Below are positions 1-9,088 of a stretch of DNA of 24,702 bases, in pieces. The notes beneath the pieces were generated by a model. That model ran no database searches and had not been told where the DNA came from. It saw nothing but the letters and a program-made list of their open reading frames with translations. The stretch covers positions 773,016-797,717 of the forward strand of contig NW_005434654.1 in the NCBI RefSeq assembly GCF_000315625.1, given 5' to 3'. This DNA comes from Guillardia theta CCMP2712. Its lineage: Eukaryota; Cryptophyceae; Pyrenomonadales; Geminigeraceae. A program made the position numbers and the translations under genes. Within the stretch, counting starts at the first letter, position 1, and each line of letters opens with the position of its first letter.

Positions 1-140
1 CCTCCCCTCCCTCCTTTCCCCTCCCTCCCTCCCCCTCCTCCCTTCCCCTCCCCCTTCCTCCCCCCCCCCTCGTCCGTCCTCCTCCCTCCCTCCCGTCCTC
101 GTTCTCCTTCTCGTCCTTCTGCTAAGCTCACGTCAATTTC
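1..140. repeat. CT-rich low-complexity tract
   Basis: The first 120 bases are almost pure C and T on the plus strand, in irregular tcc/ccct/cct units with no fixed period. The tract runs into a sequence resembling an intron 3' end at 121-151 (a ctaag-like branch site, a T/C run and cag). No gene can be read in it. Confidence 0.7.
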
Positions 141-151
141 TTGCCTCTCAG

Positions 152-189
152 GAGCGACGAGCTGGGCGAGGCCCAAGAGGAGGTGGTGA
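152..189 (+). CDS. Possible 3'-terminal exon of a gene entering from the left
   Basis: The bases up to 151 look like a good splice acceptor: a branch-like ctaagctcac, a pyrimidine run and cag. After it, one frame reads a short basic tail containing SWARPKRRW and stops with TGA at 187-189. That would end 47 bp before the stop codon of the minus-strand costars gene, matching the tight convergent 3' ends elsewhere in the window. A second frame stays open to 374 with an acidic peptide, but it runs antisense over clear costars exons and is probably not coding. The upstream part of the gene lies outside the window, so the product is unknown. Confidence 0.25.
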
Positions 190-236
190 GGGAGACGCGA
201 GGGGGGAGGAGCAGCGAGTACAGCAGGGAGACTGCG

Positions 237-707
237 TTACAGGACGACGATATCTACATTGTCATGTACAGGGGACAGCAGCATCTGGCCCTCAAAGTCT
301 ATCAGCTTCTTCTTCTGCCGACCGTTCAGTGCCAACTCAACTCCTCCCCGTCCTCTTCACCTTGGCGGCCTTGAGCGTTCCCACGAGAGCCTCGAAGATG
401 TTGGAGCAGCGATCGTCATGGATCAGAGCCCCGAACTTGCACACGAGCTTCCCGTCTGCTCCTCTAGCGCAGGCGTGATCAGCTCTCTACCCTCGCAACA
501 TGCAAGAGAGCCAACCTGCTCCCCAGCCTCTCCATCTCTTCCAAGAGGAGTTTCACCTTGAGGCATCAAAACAACATCATTCCGTGCGTCAGCCTCGAAG
601 GTTCTTGAGCGAAACCTCCTCAAGTTGCCACCTGCTCATCCAATCCTTCCAACCTTCGACAAGTTTCTTTCTCCTCTCTTCCTCCTTACATCCTACCTCG
701 TGTCCAT
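237..707 (-). CDS. ABRACL: Costars/ABRACL family small actin-regulatory protein
   Basis: Five exons on the minus strand, in order 707-697, 653-632, 556-516, 463-361 and 314-237, give 84 residues; the animal ABRACL protein is of about the same size. Introns are 43, 75, 52 and 46 nt, all GT-AG. Family landmarks are in order: LLLEEMERLGS near residues 14-24, DGKLVCKFG, then HDDRCSNIFEALVGTLKAAK spanning the last splice, then LLSPVHDNVDIVVL just before TAA at 239-237. Costars proteins are related to the actin-binding C-terminal domain of ABRA/STARS and take part in actin organisation and cell motility. The core from exon 3 onward is very firm. The two tiny 5' exons (11 and 22 nt) rest on phase and on the LDEQV peptide matching the usual VDHEV start. 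The gene is convergent with a possible gene at the left edge and divergent from the MYB gene. Confidence 0.88.
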
Positions 708-1500
708 TCGAGATGGTTGCGCCTTTGCTATGTACATTTCATCATTTTCATCTCGTCCATGAGTTCTGACCAAGCATCCCCTCCTACCCTCTCCCAAGTT
801 TTCCACTCCTCTCATCCCTCTTCTATCTTTTCACTCCAGACATCCCTCCCTCCTTCCTCCTCCATCGCGTTTCTCCTGCATATTCTCTCCTCTATGATCG
901 CTACTGTACTCCTGCCTCCCTCCTGCCTGCTCCTCCCTCCTCCCTCCTTCCTCCGTCCTTCCTGCTTCCTGATTCCTGATTCTTCCTTCCTCCTTCCTCC
1001 TTCCTCTTTCCTCCTTCCTCCTTCCTGCCTGCTCCCCCTGCCCCCTCACCTCATGATCCACAGTGGCTTGATCCGCCATGATGCCAGCAACTACAACCCA
1101 CCCTATCTTCCTACTAGTACCCCCACCCTCCCATTTCCCTTCTCTAAACCCTCCTGTATACCCCCATGCCGAGCGCTATAACCCACCCCACTCCACCATT
1201 CTCTTAATTCGACAAGTATGTCTCCCTACCCCCTCATAATTACCCCACCTACTGATCAACTTTCAGGAATAAACCTCTCTGATACACCCCACCCCCTATT
1301 TACCCTTTGAATACCCCATATTGAGCCGAACTTTTGTCCGACCTCGTTCGAACTGAACTACCCCCACCCTCTATTACAACAATATCCTTGTAAGACCAGC
1401 ACCCCTACCCACAAAATTTGACCCCTACCCTCATTTGACCTTTGCCTGGGAACCACCCCACGAACATTTAACCCCATCCTTTCCCCGAAGGAAGCACTCA
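708..1500. other. Intergenic: CT-rich then C-run DNA upstream of costars
   Basis: Bases 760-1070 are CT-rich, with many irregular tcctcc and ttcctcc units. Bases 1080-1480 carry repeated C-run words such as taccccaccc and tacccccaccctccc, so the minus strand (the sense strand of the costars gene) is G-run rich. The open frames here are low-complexity Ser/Pro/Leu translations with no codon signal. I see no gene. Confidence 0.6.
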
Positions 1501-2118
1501 AAAGTAGGGGTCCACATTTAAATTGTTTTTGGGGCCTCGGATTTTGAATTCGAAGCCCATGGCGACGCTACACGCCTTGATGGCGCGACATGTTCACAGC
1601 TCCATCCTCCTCCATCCTCCTCCTCCTCCTCTATCCTCCTGCCTCCTCCTCCTCCTCCTCCTCTATCCTCCTGCCTCCTGCCTCCTCCTTCCTCTCCTGC
1701 CTTCTGCTCTCCCCGTATCTCACTCTCCCCAAATCCTAGCCTGCACTTCTTTGTTGTAGTGTTCGGTTCCTGCCTCAAGTAGCATACTGAGGACTCTAGG
1801 TCTAGAGCAAGGTCCATCCTGCCTTCATCAACATTGCCATGACCAGCGCAACCCTCCCCCATCTTTCAGCTTCACTGCTGAGATCCTTGTTTCAATGGCT
1901 TTTCGACAGGAGGTTGGCGGCCGCTGACTGTCTTCTTCACTCACAGATTCGAACCAAGTGTTACCCTGAAGATTGATCCTCTGTTTCACAACACAAAGCA
2001 AGAGCCATCACTTCACGTGCCATGCAATCTGGCATGTACATCAAGGGGCATCTTGTTCAGCAGAGCCTCCAGCATGATGATTCGGTGGGTTGAGGAATGA
2101 AAGTCGGTGAAGCTGAAG
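1501..2118. other. Intergenic: region upstream of the MYB gene
   Basis: A strong run of tcctcc units covers about 1597-1700, and the rest is unremarkable sequence. It should hold the MYB promoter and 5' UTR, possibly an untranslated 5' exon. The MYB frame is closed upstream by TGA at 2098-2100. No convincing core-promoter motif was found. Confidence 0.5.
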
Positions 2119-4084
2119 ATGCATCAGGACGACGATGAGGAGATGATGTTCAATGGCCGAAAGTCGAGCAAGAGAACAAAGCAAACCACAGTGAAGGGTC
2201 CTTGGGGAAAGGACGAAGACGACGTTGTGATCAGACTGGTATATTCCTGCATTCCTCTGCTTTGGAGCGTTTCTGGTTGAAATTTCGCACAGGTGGGACA
2301 ATATGGACCGAAGAGATGGTCCCTGATAGCCTCCAACCTCCCTGGAAGTGCGTGATGCTACTTCCAACCTTCGCCACAGCCTGATGGTCGCCTGCAGGGA
2401 CTGGGAAGCAGTGCCGAGAGCGATGGCACAACCAGCTCGATCCCAACATCAAGAGGGAGGAGTGGACGGAGGAGGAGGATCGCATCCTTATCGACGCGCA
2501 CAAGAAGGCAAGCTCTCTCCTCGCCGTCCTCGGCTCTCTTCCCCTCACCATGGCGGCAGTTTGGGAACCATTGGGTCGGGATCAGCAAGCTGCTCCCTGG
2601 ACGTACCGACAACGCGATCAAGAACCGCTGGAACTCTACGATGAGTAAGATGAACTTGCTGTGCTGTTGCTGCTCCTCTCACTCAGGACAGAAAAACGAG
2701 CGATGCCATCCCCCGTCTCCAAGAAGCTCACACCCAGCAGCACGGTCAAAGAGACTGCAAGTCTGAGGCAAGGACCATCAGAGAAGGTGAAAGATCATCT
2801 CCTCCTCCTCCTCCTCCTCCTCATGGACTCATCACAGGCTCTGACATCATCCTCTTCCAAGCCTTCATTACAGCCGGAGGTTGTCCGACAGATTCCTCGT
2901 GGCACGGCGCCTAACTTCGTGCTTTGCAGAAGAGCTCTTCCCAGCAGAAGCGCTCTAGATCAGAGGCAGTCGTCTTGACCAGTTACCCTCCTGGTAATCA
3001 ATGAGTCTCCAGCAGCCACCCGAGCTGATGTCACTTGACAGTCAAGTCGAGAAGACTCGGGGACTCACAAGTTGAAACCTTGAACAGCTTCGGAAGGTTC
3101 ACGAAAGATCCTCTTTCCCCGCCTGGTAACCCTCCCTTGCCTTCTCCTCCCCCCCCACACCTCGCCGTTGCTTCTCCTCCCCTTGCCTCCTCGCTCTAGC
3201 TCAGTGGTACCTCAGGATTCAAGGACTCGGAACTCTCGGACGTCTCGATGGTCGAAGGGTCAGTCCCCTCGCCCTCCTCCTCCACCTCTGATCGGGCTGG
3301 CAGGACCCCCGAATCCAGCCACAACGATTCTCTCCTCTCACACAACGCAACCCTCCTGGACTGTCACTCTTCTCACTTCGCTCGGACTCCTGTGCACTCC
3401 TCTTCCAGAAAGGTAACTGCCTCCCTCCCTTCCCCTGCAGCACTTGGATGAAGTTTCACCTTGCTTTCAGCTGCATGCTCCCGACTCGGACTTGAGGAGC
3501 AGCAAGAATCTCCTCAGCGCCATCTCTTCCCCCAGCAGGCAAGGTTCCCTTGCTCAGCCTCCTTGAAGTGAGGAGAGGACAGGAGCTTGATCGACGGCAA
3601 AGATGAGTTCTGCTGCTCAGTTGGAAACATGGACTCCTCGCTTCCCATGATGGCCTTAGGTGAGTGGGAGAGCAGGAAAGTGAAGGGGGAAGGAATGCCT
3701 CTCATGCTTCTCCAGGCCTCACTCCCAGCAGCTTCTCTCCCTCCACCTTCCTCTCCTCCCCGGGCAACGTCAACGTAACTCTCTGATGCTCGAGAGACGT
3801 TGTTGGCTGATGAGGTCGCTCAGATGTCATCGTTGAAGCGATCATCGCTGACGGGGGGAAGGGGGAAGCCGCTGCTCTCTCCTCCTCTCGACCTCAAGGA
3901 GGTCCGACGACCCATCAACTTCTCTTCTCCCCTCCAGGGGTTCGAGGAAGGCGCCACCTCCCGATCTGTAAAGATGGAGCCGCTGGTGAGGGAGAAGCGG
4001 GTAAGGGCGAGGCTGACGGGTCGACAGGCTCCCCTGGACTTCAACAAGCTCCAGGACGCAGCCCTGACAGACCTGAACCTCTGA
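2119..4084 (+). CDS. R2R3-MYB transcription factor, 13 exons
   Basis: Exons: 2119-2238, 2293-2347, 2398-2507, 2560-2644, 2692-2786, 2838-2879, 2930-2993, 3042-3125, 3216-3412, 3471-3538, 3583-3659, 3716-3774 and 3824-4084, giving 438 residues. Two MYB repeats are clear. R2 has Trp at 29, 49 and 68 ([10 protein letters not shown] ... KRWSLIA ... [10 protein letters not shown]). R3 has Trp at 81, 100 and 119 (REEWTEEED ... [20 protein letters not shown] ... RWNSTM). Such proteins bind DNA in the nucleus. The rest is Ser/Pro-rich with no recognised domain, and its exons are supported mainly by phase, splice sites and composition. The start ATG is the first in frame after a TGA. Introns are 42-90 nt, and introns 3 and 10 appear to be GC-AG. 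The MYB part (exons 1-5) is nearly certain; exons 6-13 are likely but individual junctions could shift. The gene converges on the transporter gene 165 bp away. Confidence 0.85.
2508..2559 (+). other. GC-AG intron in the MYB gene (intron 3)
   Basis: The exon ends AAGAAG and the intron opens GCAAGC and closes GGCGGCAG. Without removing it, the R3 repeat breaks; with it removed, AHKK joins FGNHW exactly as in other MYB repeats. The AG|GCAAG context is the usual form of a GC donor. Length is 52 nt. Confidence 0.8.
3539..3582 (+). other. Probable GC-AG intron in the MYB gene (intron 10)
   Basis: The donor is CAG|GCAAGG and the acceptor is GGACAG; length is 44 nt. Using the nearby GT instead would leave a 32-nt intron or a frame break. 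The GC donor gives a typical length and keeps phase into the exon reading [11 protein letters not shown]. It is less secure than intron 3 because the surrounding protein has no family to align with. Confidence 0.6.
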
Positions 4085-4249
4085 TCTGGGGCGACGTCCA
4101 GCAAACGAGTCGCGTTTTTTTCCCCCTAAGCGAAAGATTTGAATGGTTACTTGAATAATGTTATTAAAAGACACTGCGCAAAGTCGCGATAACTCTCTCC
4201 TCCTCCATCTACCCCTCCCTCTCCCCCTTCATCTACCCCTCCTTCACTC

Positions 4250-5513
4250 TCACTCCTCAGACCCGTGGATCAATACTTGAAGCTCCTCGCCATCCTTCAC
4301 AATACCCTGCCATGCCCGTCAGCTCCTAACCACCTCATCCTCATCCTCCTCCTCACCTTCTCCCGGCCGTTGGCATTCAGCATGTGCGGGTGGGCGTGAG
4401 TGTTGTGCTCCTTCGCCTTCTTCTTGTGTGTTGCATGCATGGCGATCGACCCGAAGACGAGCACCAGACCCAGGCAATGAGCAGCAGTGAAAGGCTTCGG
4501 GAAGATCATGTAGGACAACAACAAACTTGAGAACTTGCGGATGAAGGAGGTGAGAACCGCTGTCACAGCAGAAAACTCTCCTGCGACTTTCAACAGCATC
4601 ACCGTGCCGATCATGTTGAACAATCCCCAAGCTATCTCACAGACGAAGACAGCTTTGTTGTTGAAGCACTCCAAAATTCCTTCTTGTAGTTCACCCGTTA
4701 TAGCAGTGAAGATGATGATACAGAATGCAGAGAAGATGGATTGAACGAACATGAGCTCATACTCGTCACAAACATTGCTCTTCTGCACCTTCTCCTGTAA
4801 ATTCCCCAAGACTGAATCGAAGCAAAGCGCTAGCAGCAGCAGGAGAAGCCCGATGATTGTTTGCAAGTTGGTTTCCAAGATTGACGATGGCCCGCCGACA
4901 AAGTCAGCTCCCGCAAACAGAATCATTCCCAGCACTAGTCCCCCCGCGACCATATACTCGAAGAACGAGTAGGTCTTCCCTAAGATGAAGGAGCTGCCTA
5001 TCATGACGGCGACCAACTTGCAAGACTTGAAGACAATCTGAGTTGGAATGGAGACAAAGGCCAAGGCAAGCTTCGAAACTCCGTTGCTGCACGCATACGC
5101 CAGACACAACCAGAACATCACTACCCTGATGGATTTATCTTGTAGCGCTTCGCAGACTGGAAACCTGAGGCCTTTGCTCCCGCCTTCGTTCGACACTTTG
5201 TAAAGTACATAAAGGAAGGAGTAGAGGAGACACATGATCATGACCATGAAGAAGGCATGCTTAAAGTGATATTGCTTAAAGAGAACCTACGGCACAGGTT
5301 GAGCAAAACACATGAGATCTGAGGATGAGGTTACCTCTTCAAGGTAACTGGTGGCTGTATGAGATCCAATGACTAATGTGCATATCCAGAACAGTCGTAG
5401 CTCCTTCATGTATGCAACTCCTGCAAGCTTGATGAGATGACAGTTTTCCATGGGGAGACGTCAACGTTACCTCTTAAATATCTTGTGCCATTTGCGGGAT
5501 TCTTCTGACACAT
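4250..5513 (-). CDS. SLC35B/UAA-family nucleotide-sugar or PAPS transporter
   Basis: Four exons, 5513-5471, 5420-5335, 5286-4357 and 4306-4250, give 371 residues, with introns of 50, 48 and 50 nt. The protein is a multi-pass membrane protein with many hydrophobic segments. It carries UAA/SLC35B-like stretches: SIPTQIVFKSCKLVAVMIGS in the middle, CFDSVLGNLQEKVQ, and a late RKFSSLLLSYMIFPKPF followed by a final membrane helix. Members sit in Golgi or ER membranes and exchange nucleotide sugars or PAPS for the nucleoside monophosphate. The sequence looks closest to the PAPS-transporter branch (SLC35B2/B3), but substrate cannot be fixed by eye. The tail after the last helix is basic and His-rich, and the final exon adds an acidic 18-residue end. 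The start ATG lies two short exons upstream of the main open frame, which otherwise begins at an internal Met in a membrane segment. Confidence 0.88.
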
Positions 5514-6240
5514 CACACGAAAACTAACAGATTTGATCCTGCACACGTTCAGAACACATCATCAAGATAATCCAAGACGAGCTACCTTGCTTCAGCTTTC
5601 TTGAATTACAATCGCATGTTGCGCGTCAAGTATTGAAGGTTTATGATTGGATCCTGTACCAGCAGTTAGAAATATGTACACGAGTGCGAAACTTTGTCAA
5701 CTTTTCAACATTTTCTCACACAGCCACTATCGTTAAGTCCTAAGTTGGCTACACACAGAAGACAAGTGGTGTCTAACATACAAGATATGCACAGGGTTTG
5801 ATTCCGATCAGAAACCCTTATGCCAGATCATTTCCGAGTAACTTCCCATCTCGTGGGAAGATATCACTGAAACTGTTTTTCCAACCGTCTGTGAGAATAT
5901 CTCTGTTTCCTGCTACTCTCAGGCTCACAATCGTTTTTCAACAATACTTGCTCTATCCGAAAATGTTTTTTCTCAAAAGTGGCCTAAACTCTCGTTTGCA
6001 GTGCTTCACCTACACCTTCCATATCTAAGAGCAACTCCGAAATTCGAAATCATACGAGATTCCTTTCTGCCATCCGCTCCTTGACCTCATCTGCCTTGGG
6101 CATCATGTTGTCCCCTCCATCTCATCTCTTCTCCGATGTTCTTCACTCCCTCCTTCTCCTCCTTGTCCTCGCTTCCTACTCGCATGCTCCTTGTGCTCTG
6201 TGCATGATGCTGGGAGCTCCATACAGGGAACGGGCTAGGG
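5514..6240. other. Intergenic: upstream of the transporter gene
   Basis: Mixed, fairly AT-containing sequence with no coding signal. A short CT-rich block sits near 6110-6175. The 76-codon frame at 5798-6028 has no splice-compatible partner and no recognisable protein character. It should include the transporter promoter; no specific motif was recognised. Confidence 0.5.
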
Positions 6241-7864
6241 TGGGGTGAGCCCGATGAACGGTGTAGGGTGGGTAGTAGAAGGGGCGTAGGGGGGTAGAGG
6301 GGGTCAGAGCTTAGTTAGAACTCGAATGGGGTAGGGGTGAATGCTCGGGTGGGTAGTGGAAAGTTCGAATGGAAGGAAGTAAGAGCATGTATGAAGCCCA
6401 AGAGAAGGGCATAAGCCTTTAATGATAATACCTCAATCGAAAAATATGATACCTATGGGGTATATCCTCTTCGTTCTGCATTGCTGATAAGGAGGGGTGA
6501 TGGACTTCTAGGGCAGGACTGGTTGGGGGCGGGCAGGGTAGGGGTGCAGGAGCCGAAGAGATTGATGGGAAGAGGTGAATACATATGCATTATTTACTAG
6601 TGCCTTAATTGAAGAAAGTGACATCTATGTATGTATGAATCTTCGTAACTCAGACTGATGCGATGGGGGTAGTTAACGAGGGGTCACGGGTCCTCGGATC
6701 CATTCCATGGGTGGGGTACAGCTACAGCTGGGGAGCGCAAGAGTAGGGGGTGGTAAGCTTGCTCAGGTGGACGGGGTGGATGAGGACTTTCGAAACTTAT
6801 CAGGAACATAGTTGATAGGGGGGGTGGGGTTGGCGAGAGTGGTACTGTCAGGGAAGTGTAGGGGTCTTGCGAGGGTGGGGTGGTTTATATAGGGGTGGTA
6901 TTGAGATTGACACGACTGAAGGGGGGTACGGTAGGTTATCAGCGCAGCCGTTGGATGTCGAAGAGTTGTTAGACACAGAGGGTGGCCTGTTGTGGGTGGG
7001 GTGGTATTGAAATGGTACGGGTGCTTGACTCATGCAGTGGCAACTTCCAACTGGGGGTGTCTTAGAATACGTGGTGGGTGATTCAAGTACCGGTGCATAG
7101 AGATATGTACCCTACCTATGAACTAAATTATCTTGACGAATCAAGGGTACTACAGAGAAGGACGGGGTAGTGCGTAAAACTTTAGCAGAAACAGATGGTG
7201 GGTGCTTTCACTCATCTACGTAGGGTCCTTCAAAAGGGGGTGGGGGTCCACGTGCACCCAAGCAAGTCGCCAATGGCATGCTAGCAGTATAGTGCCCGTT
7301 TGGGGACAAAGTAGTAGGTGGGGTGGGAAAAAATATGTTCAGAAGAATTCCCGGTGAAATGAGGGGGTGGGGGTAGTCCAGAGCACCAATTGATTCCGAA
7401 TGGTGACTTCTTGAGGCGATTGAGATTTTGGTTGGGTGGGTCATTCATCAGACCTTCACGGTGGGGTAGTATAGGTATATATCACCCCTTACTTTCATGG
7501 CATAAATGGGGGCTATAATACATAAATAACGGGTGGTGTGGATATTGACCCAAAACAGGGGGTAGGGTTATGGGTCGTTCTCGTGGGAGATTTCAAGTTC
7601 GTTTTCTGATCGTTTTCAGTCAAGGGTGAGTGGTGGATGAGGGTGATGATAAAGTATATGAGGGCGATGACACCTATTATGAGGGTGATGATATAAAATA
7701 TGAGGGGGATGAGTTGAATGGGGATGAGGGCATACGCTGGTTTTCGGAAGGGTGGGGGTGATCGTATCACCGGTACTTTTATGAGAAAATTTGCTAAAAA
7801 TTAGGGGTATACATAAGATAAGGGGGGGTCTTGTGACCTGGGTAGGACAGATCGGCGAAGAGAC
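6241..7864 (+). repeat. G-run-rich degenerate repeat tract
   Basis: For about 1.6 kb the plus strand is filled with irregular G-runs separated by ta, tg or tgg, such as ggggtaggggtg, gggggtggggt and gagggtgatg. There is no exact period. The pattern stops shortly before the start codon of the Cys-rich gene. The minus-strand open frames here are His/Pro-rich translations of these runs and are not genes. The tract could form G-quadruplexes on the sense strand. Confidence 0.65.
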
Positions 7865-8886
7865 ATGGCGCGAGGTGGAGGAGCGAAAGGGTCGGCGATT
7901 GCGATGGCCGTGGGGTGTGCGACGGCCTTCCTTCTGCTGTATGCCGGATGGATCAAGCGCGATGAGCGAGTGGTATATTATGCGTGACCGCATCTTTCCT
8001 CATCCCTCCCTCCTTCCAGCTCCTGATGCATCGCAAGTTTTGATTTGGCTCACTCTGTTGCTGCAGGAGGGTCTCCAGGCTCGATACGAGTGGATGCAGG
8101 TGGAATGCAGTCTAGAATTATGGATGTTGAATGACATGGTTGAGCACCACAGGGGCTGAGGAGACATCCAGCATATGTCAGACAACAGATGATGAGATTG
8201 CAACCGGCTGTGTATGTGGATCGATGGACCAAGATGCAGGCAGCCGACCTCCTGGGGAAGAATGAAATCCTCGCAGCAAGGGACTCAGGAGTTCCTACCT
8301 GCTACCCTGACATTGTCGTTGACAAATCTGGAAAGTTGGCGAGAATGGTAATTGGAGGTGCCGCCCGCTTGTTGTAGCTGACGGAATCTTTGCTAGGCGC
8401 CTCAGTCGATTCTCAGGGCAATCCAGAAACCAGCGTTCAACGTTGTCCCCAGGTCGAGGTCACAAATGCTAGCCTGTCTCTGCGACTCCTGCGATCCCAA
8501 GGCCGGATTCCCTCCAGGTACCCGGTGCTTGACGCATGCTTGACATGCTGAGGTCCGTGATAGTTTGCAACAACTGCACCTGCGAAGAGACCGTGGACAA
8601 GAATCCGGATGAGGTCTTCATGCTTGGGCACGCAAAGGCATGTCCCGAGAAGGGCTGCCAGAGCATCAAGGTTGCGCTCAACTGGCCGGCAAGGCTCGTC
8701 TCCTGACCCTCGTTGCAGAACGAGACTACTCCCAATGCCCTGCTGGACTTCCCCGAGTGCCAGGCAAGTCGCTGACGTTTGAAAAGAGTTGAGTTTGCTG
8801 ACCCTGGTGCTCCACAGACGTGGGCTTGCTTCAACAAGGATGGATGGTTCTGCTCCTGCACTTGCCCTGGACAAGGCTGTCCGTAG
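7865..8886 (+). CDS. Unrecognised protein with N-terminal membrane anchor and C-terminal 14-Cys region
   Basis: Seven exons, 7865-7972, 8067-8099, 8153-8347, 8397-8517, 8564-8670, 8719-8763 and 8818-8886, give 225 residues. A hydrophobic segment at about residues 11-29, followed by KRDER, looks like a signal anchor or uncleaved signal peptide. The middle (about 37-135) is a soluble region rich in Arg and Gln. The last 87 residues hold 14 cysteines (139, 141, 144, 154, 157, 159, 179, 184, 202, 207, 215, 217, 219, 224) in motifs such as CLCDSC, CNNCTC, CPEKGC and CSCTCPGQGC. The even number and likely secretory entry favour disulfides, though metal binding is possible. No family was recognised. 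All exons keep phase, five of the six introns are GT-AG, and four are within 46-53 nt. The first intron (94 nt) is the least typical, and the last has a GC donor. It converges on the TTC4 gene. Confidence 0.72.
8764..8817 (+). other. GC-AG intron in the Cys-rich gene (intron 6)
   Basis: The donor CAG|GCAAGT matches the standard GC-donor consensus and the acceptor is CTCCACAG; length is 54 nt. Splicing joins FPECQ to TWACFNKDG in frame and leads to a Cys-rich end that stops with TAG at 8884-8886. There is no suitable GT donor beside it. Confidence 0.7.
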
Positions 8887-8995
8887 CGACATCTAACTTC
8901 AGCGCTTTACTTCACATCTGCGGCTGATTGTAGCGATTCTACCGATGCCAAGTGGATCTGCACGAGGAGAATTCTTGATTGGGGACTCATGTATG

Positions 8996-9001
8996 AATAA
9001 A
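8996..9001 (+). promoter_or_regulatory. Possible poly(A) signal AATAAA for the Cys-rich gene
   Basis: AATAAA lies 109 bp past the stop codon of the plus-strand gene, in the 202-bp convergent spacer. The hexamer alone is weak evidence, since use of AATAAA in this organism is not known from the window. Confidence 0.3.
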
Positions 9002-9078
9002 GGAGGGAGATTTTGACTGCTCCTGCTGTTGGTTCAGGCACGCAGGTAAACAAAGTCAAAGTGCGATGTGACATGGAC

Positions 9079-9084
9079 TTTATT
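9079..9084 (-). promoter_or_regulatory. Possible poly(A) signal AATAAA for the TTC4 gene
   Basis: TTTATT on the plus strand reads AATAAA on the minus strand and starts five bases past the TAG stop codon of the TTC4-like gene. The position is very close to the stop, so this may be chance. Confidence 0.25.
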
Positions 9085-9088
9085 TGGG

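Noticed and set aside
717-1181. 154-codon Ser/Pro/Leu plus-strand frame
   Set aside because: Pure CT-tract translation with no splice partners or similarity.
1940-1965. tRNA T-loop-like gattcgaacc
   Set aside because: The flanks do not form a T-stem and no acceptor, D or anticodon arms can be folded around it on either strand.
3413-3440. 28-nt intron in the MYB gene
   Set aside because: An AG at 3440 would give an intron far shorter than any other in the window and a different frame; the AG at 3470 gives 58 nt and keeps phase.
6848-7993. Several minus-strand frames rich in Pro, His and Thr
   Set aside because: They are translations of the C-run complement of the G-run tract, with no domain, no splice partners and no codon signal.
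8437-8892. 151-codon and 130-codon minus-strand frames
   Set aside because: They are antisense to exons 4-7 of the Cys-rich gene. The plus-strand exons keep phase through consistent splice sites and give a structured Cys pattern.
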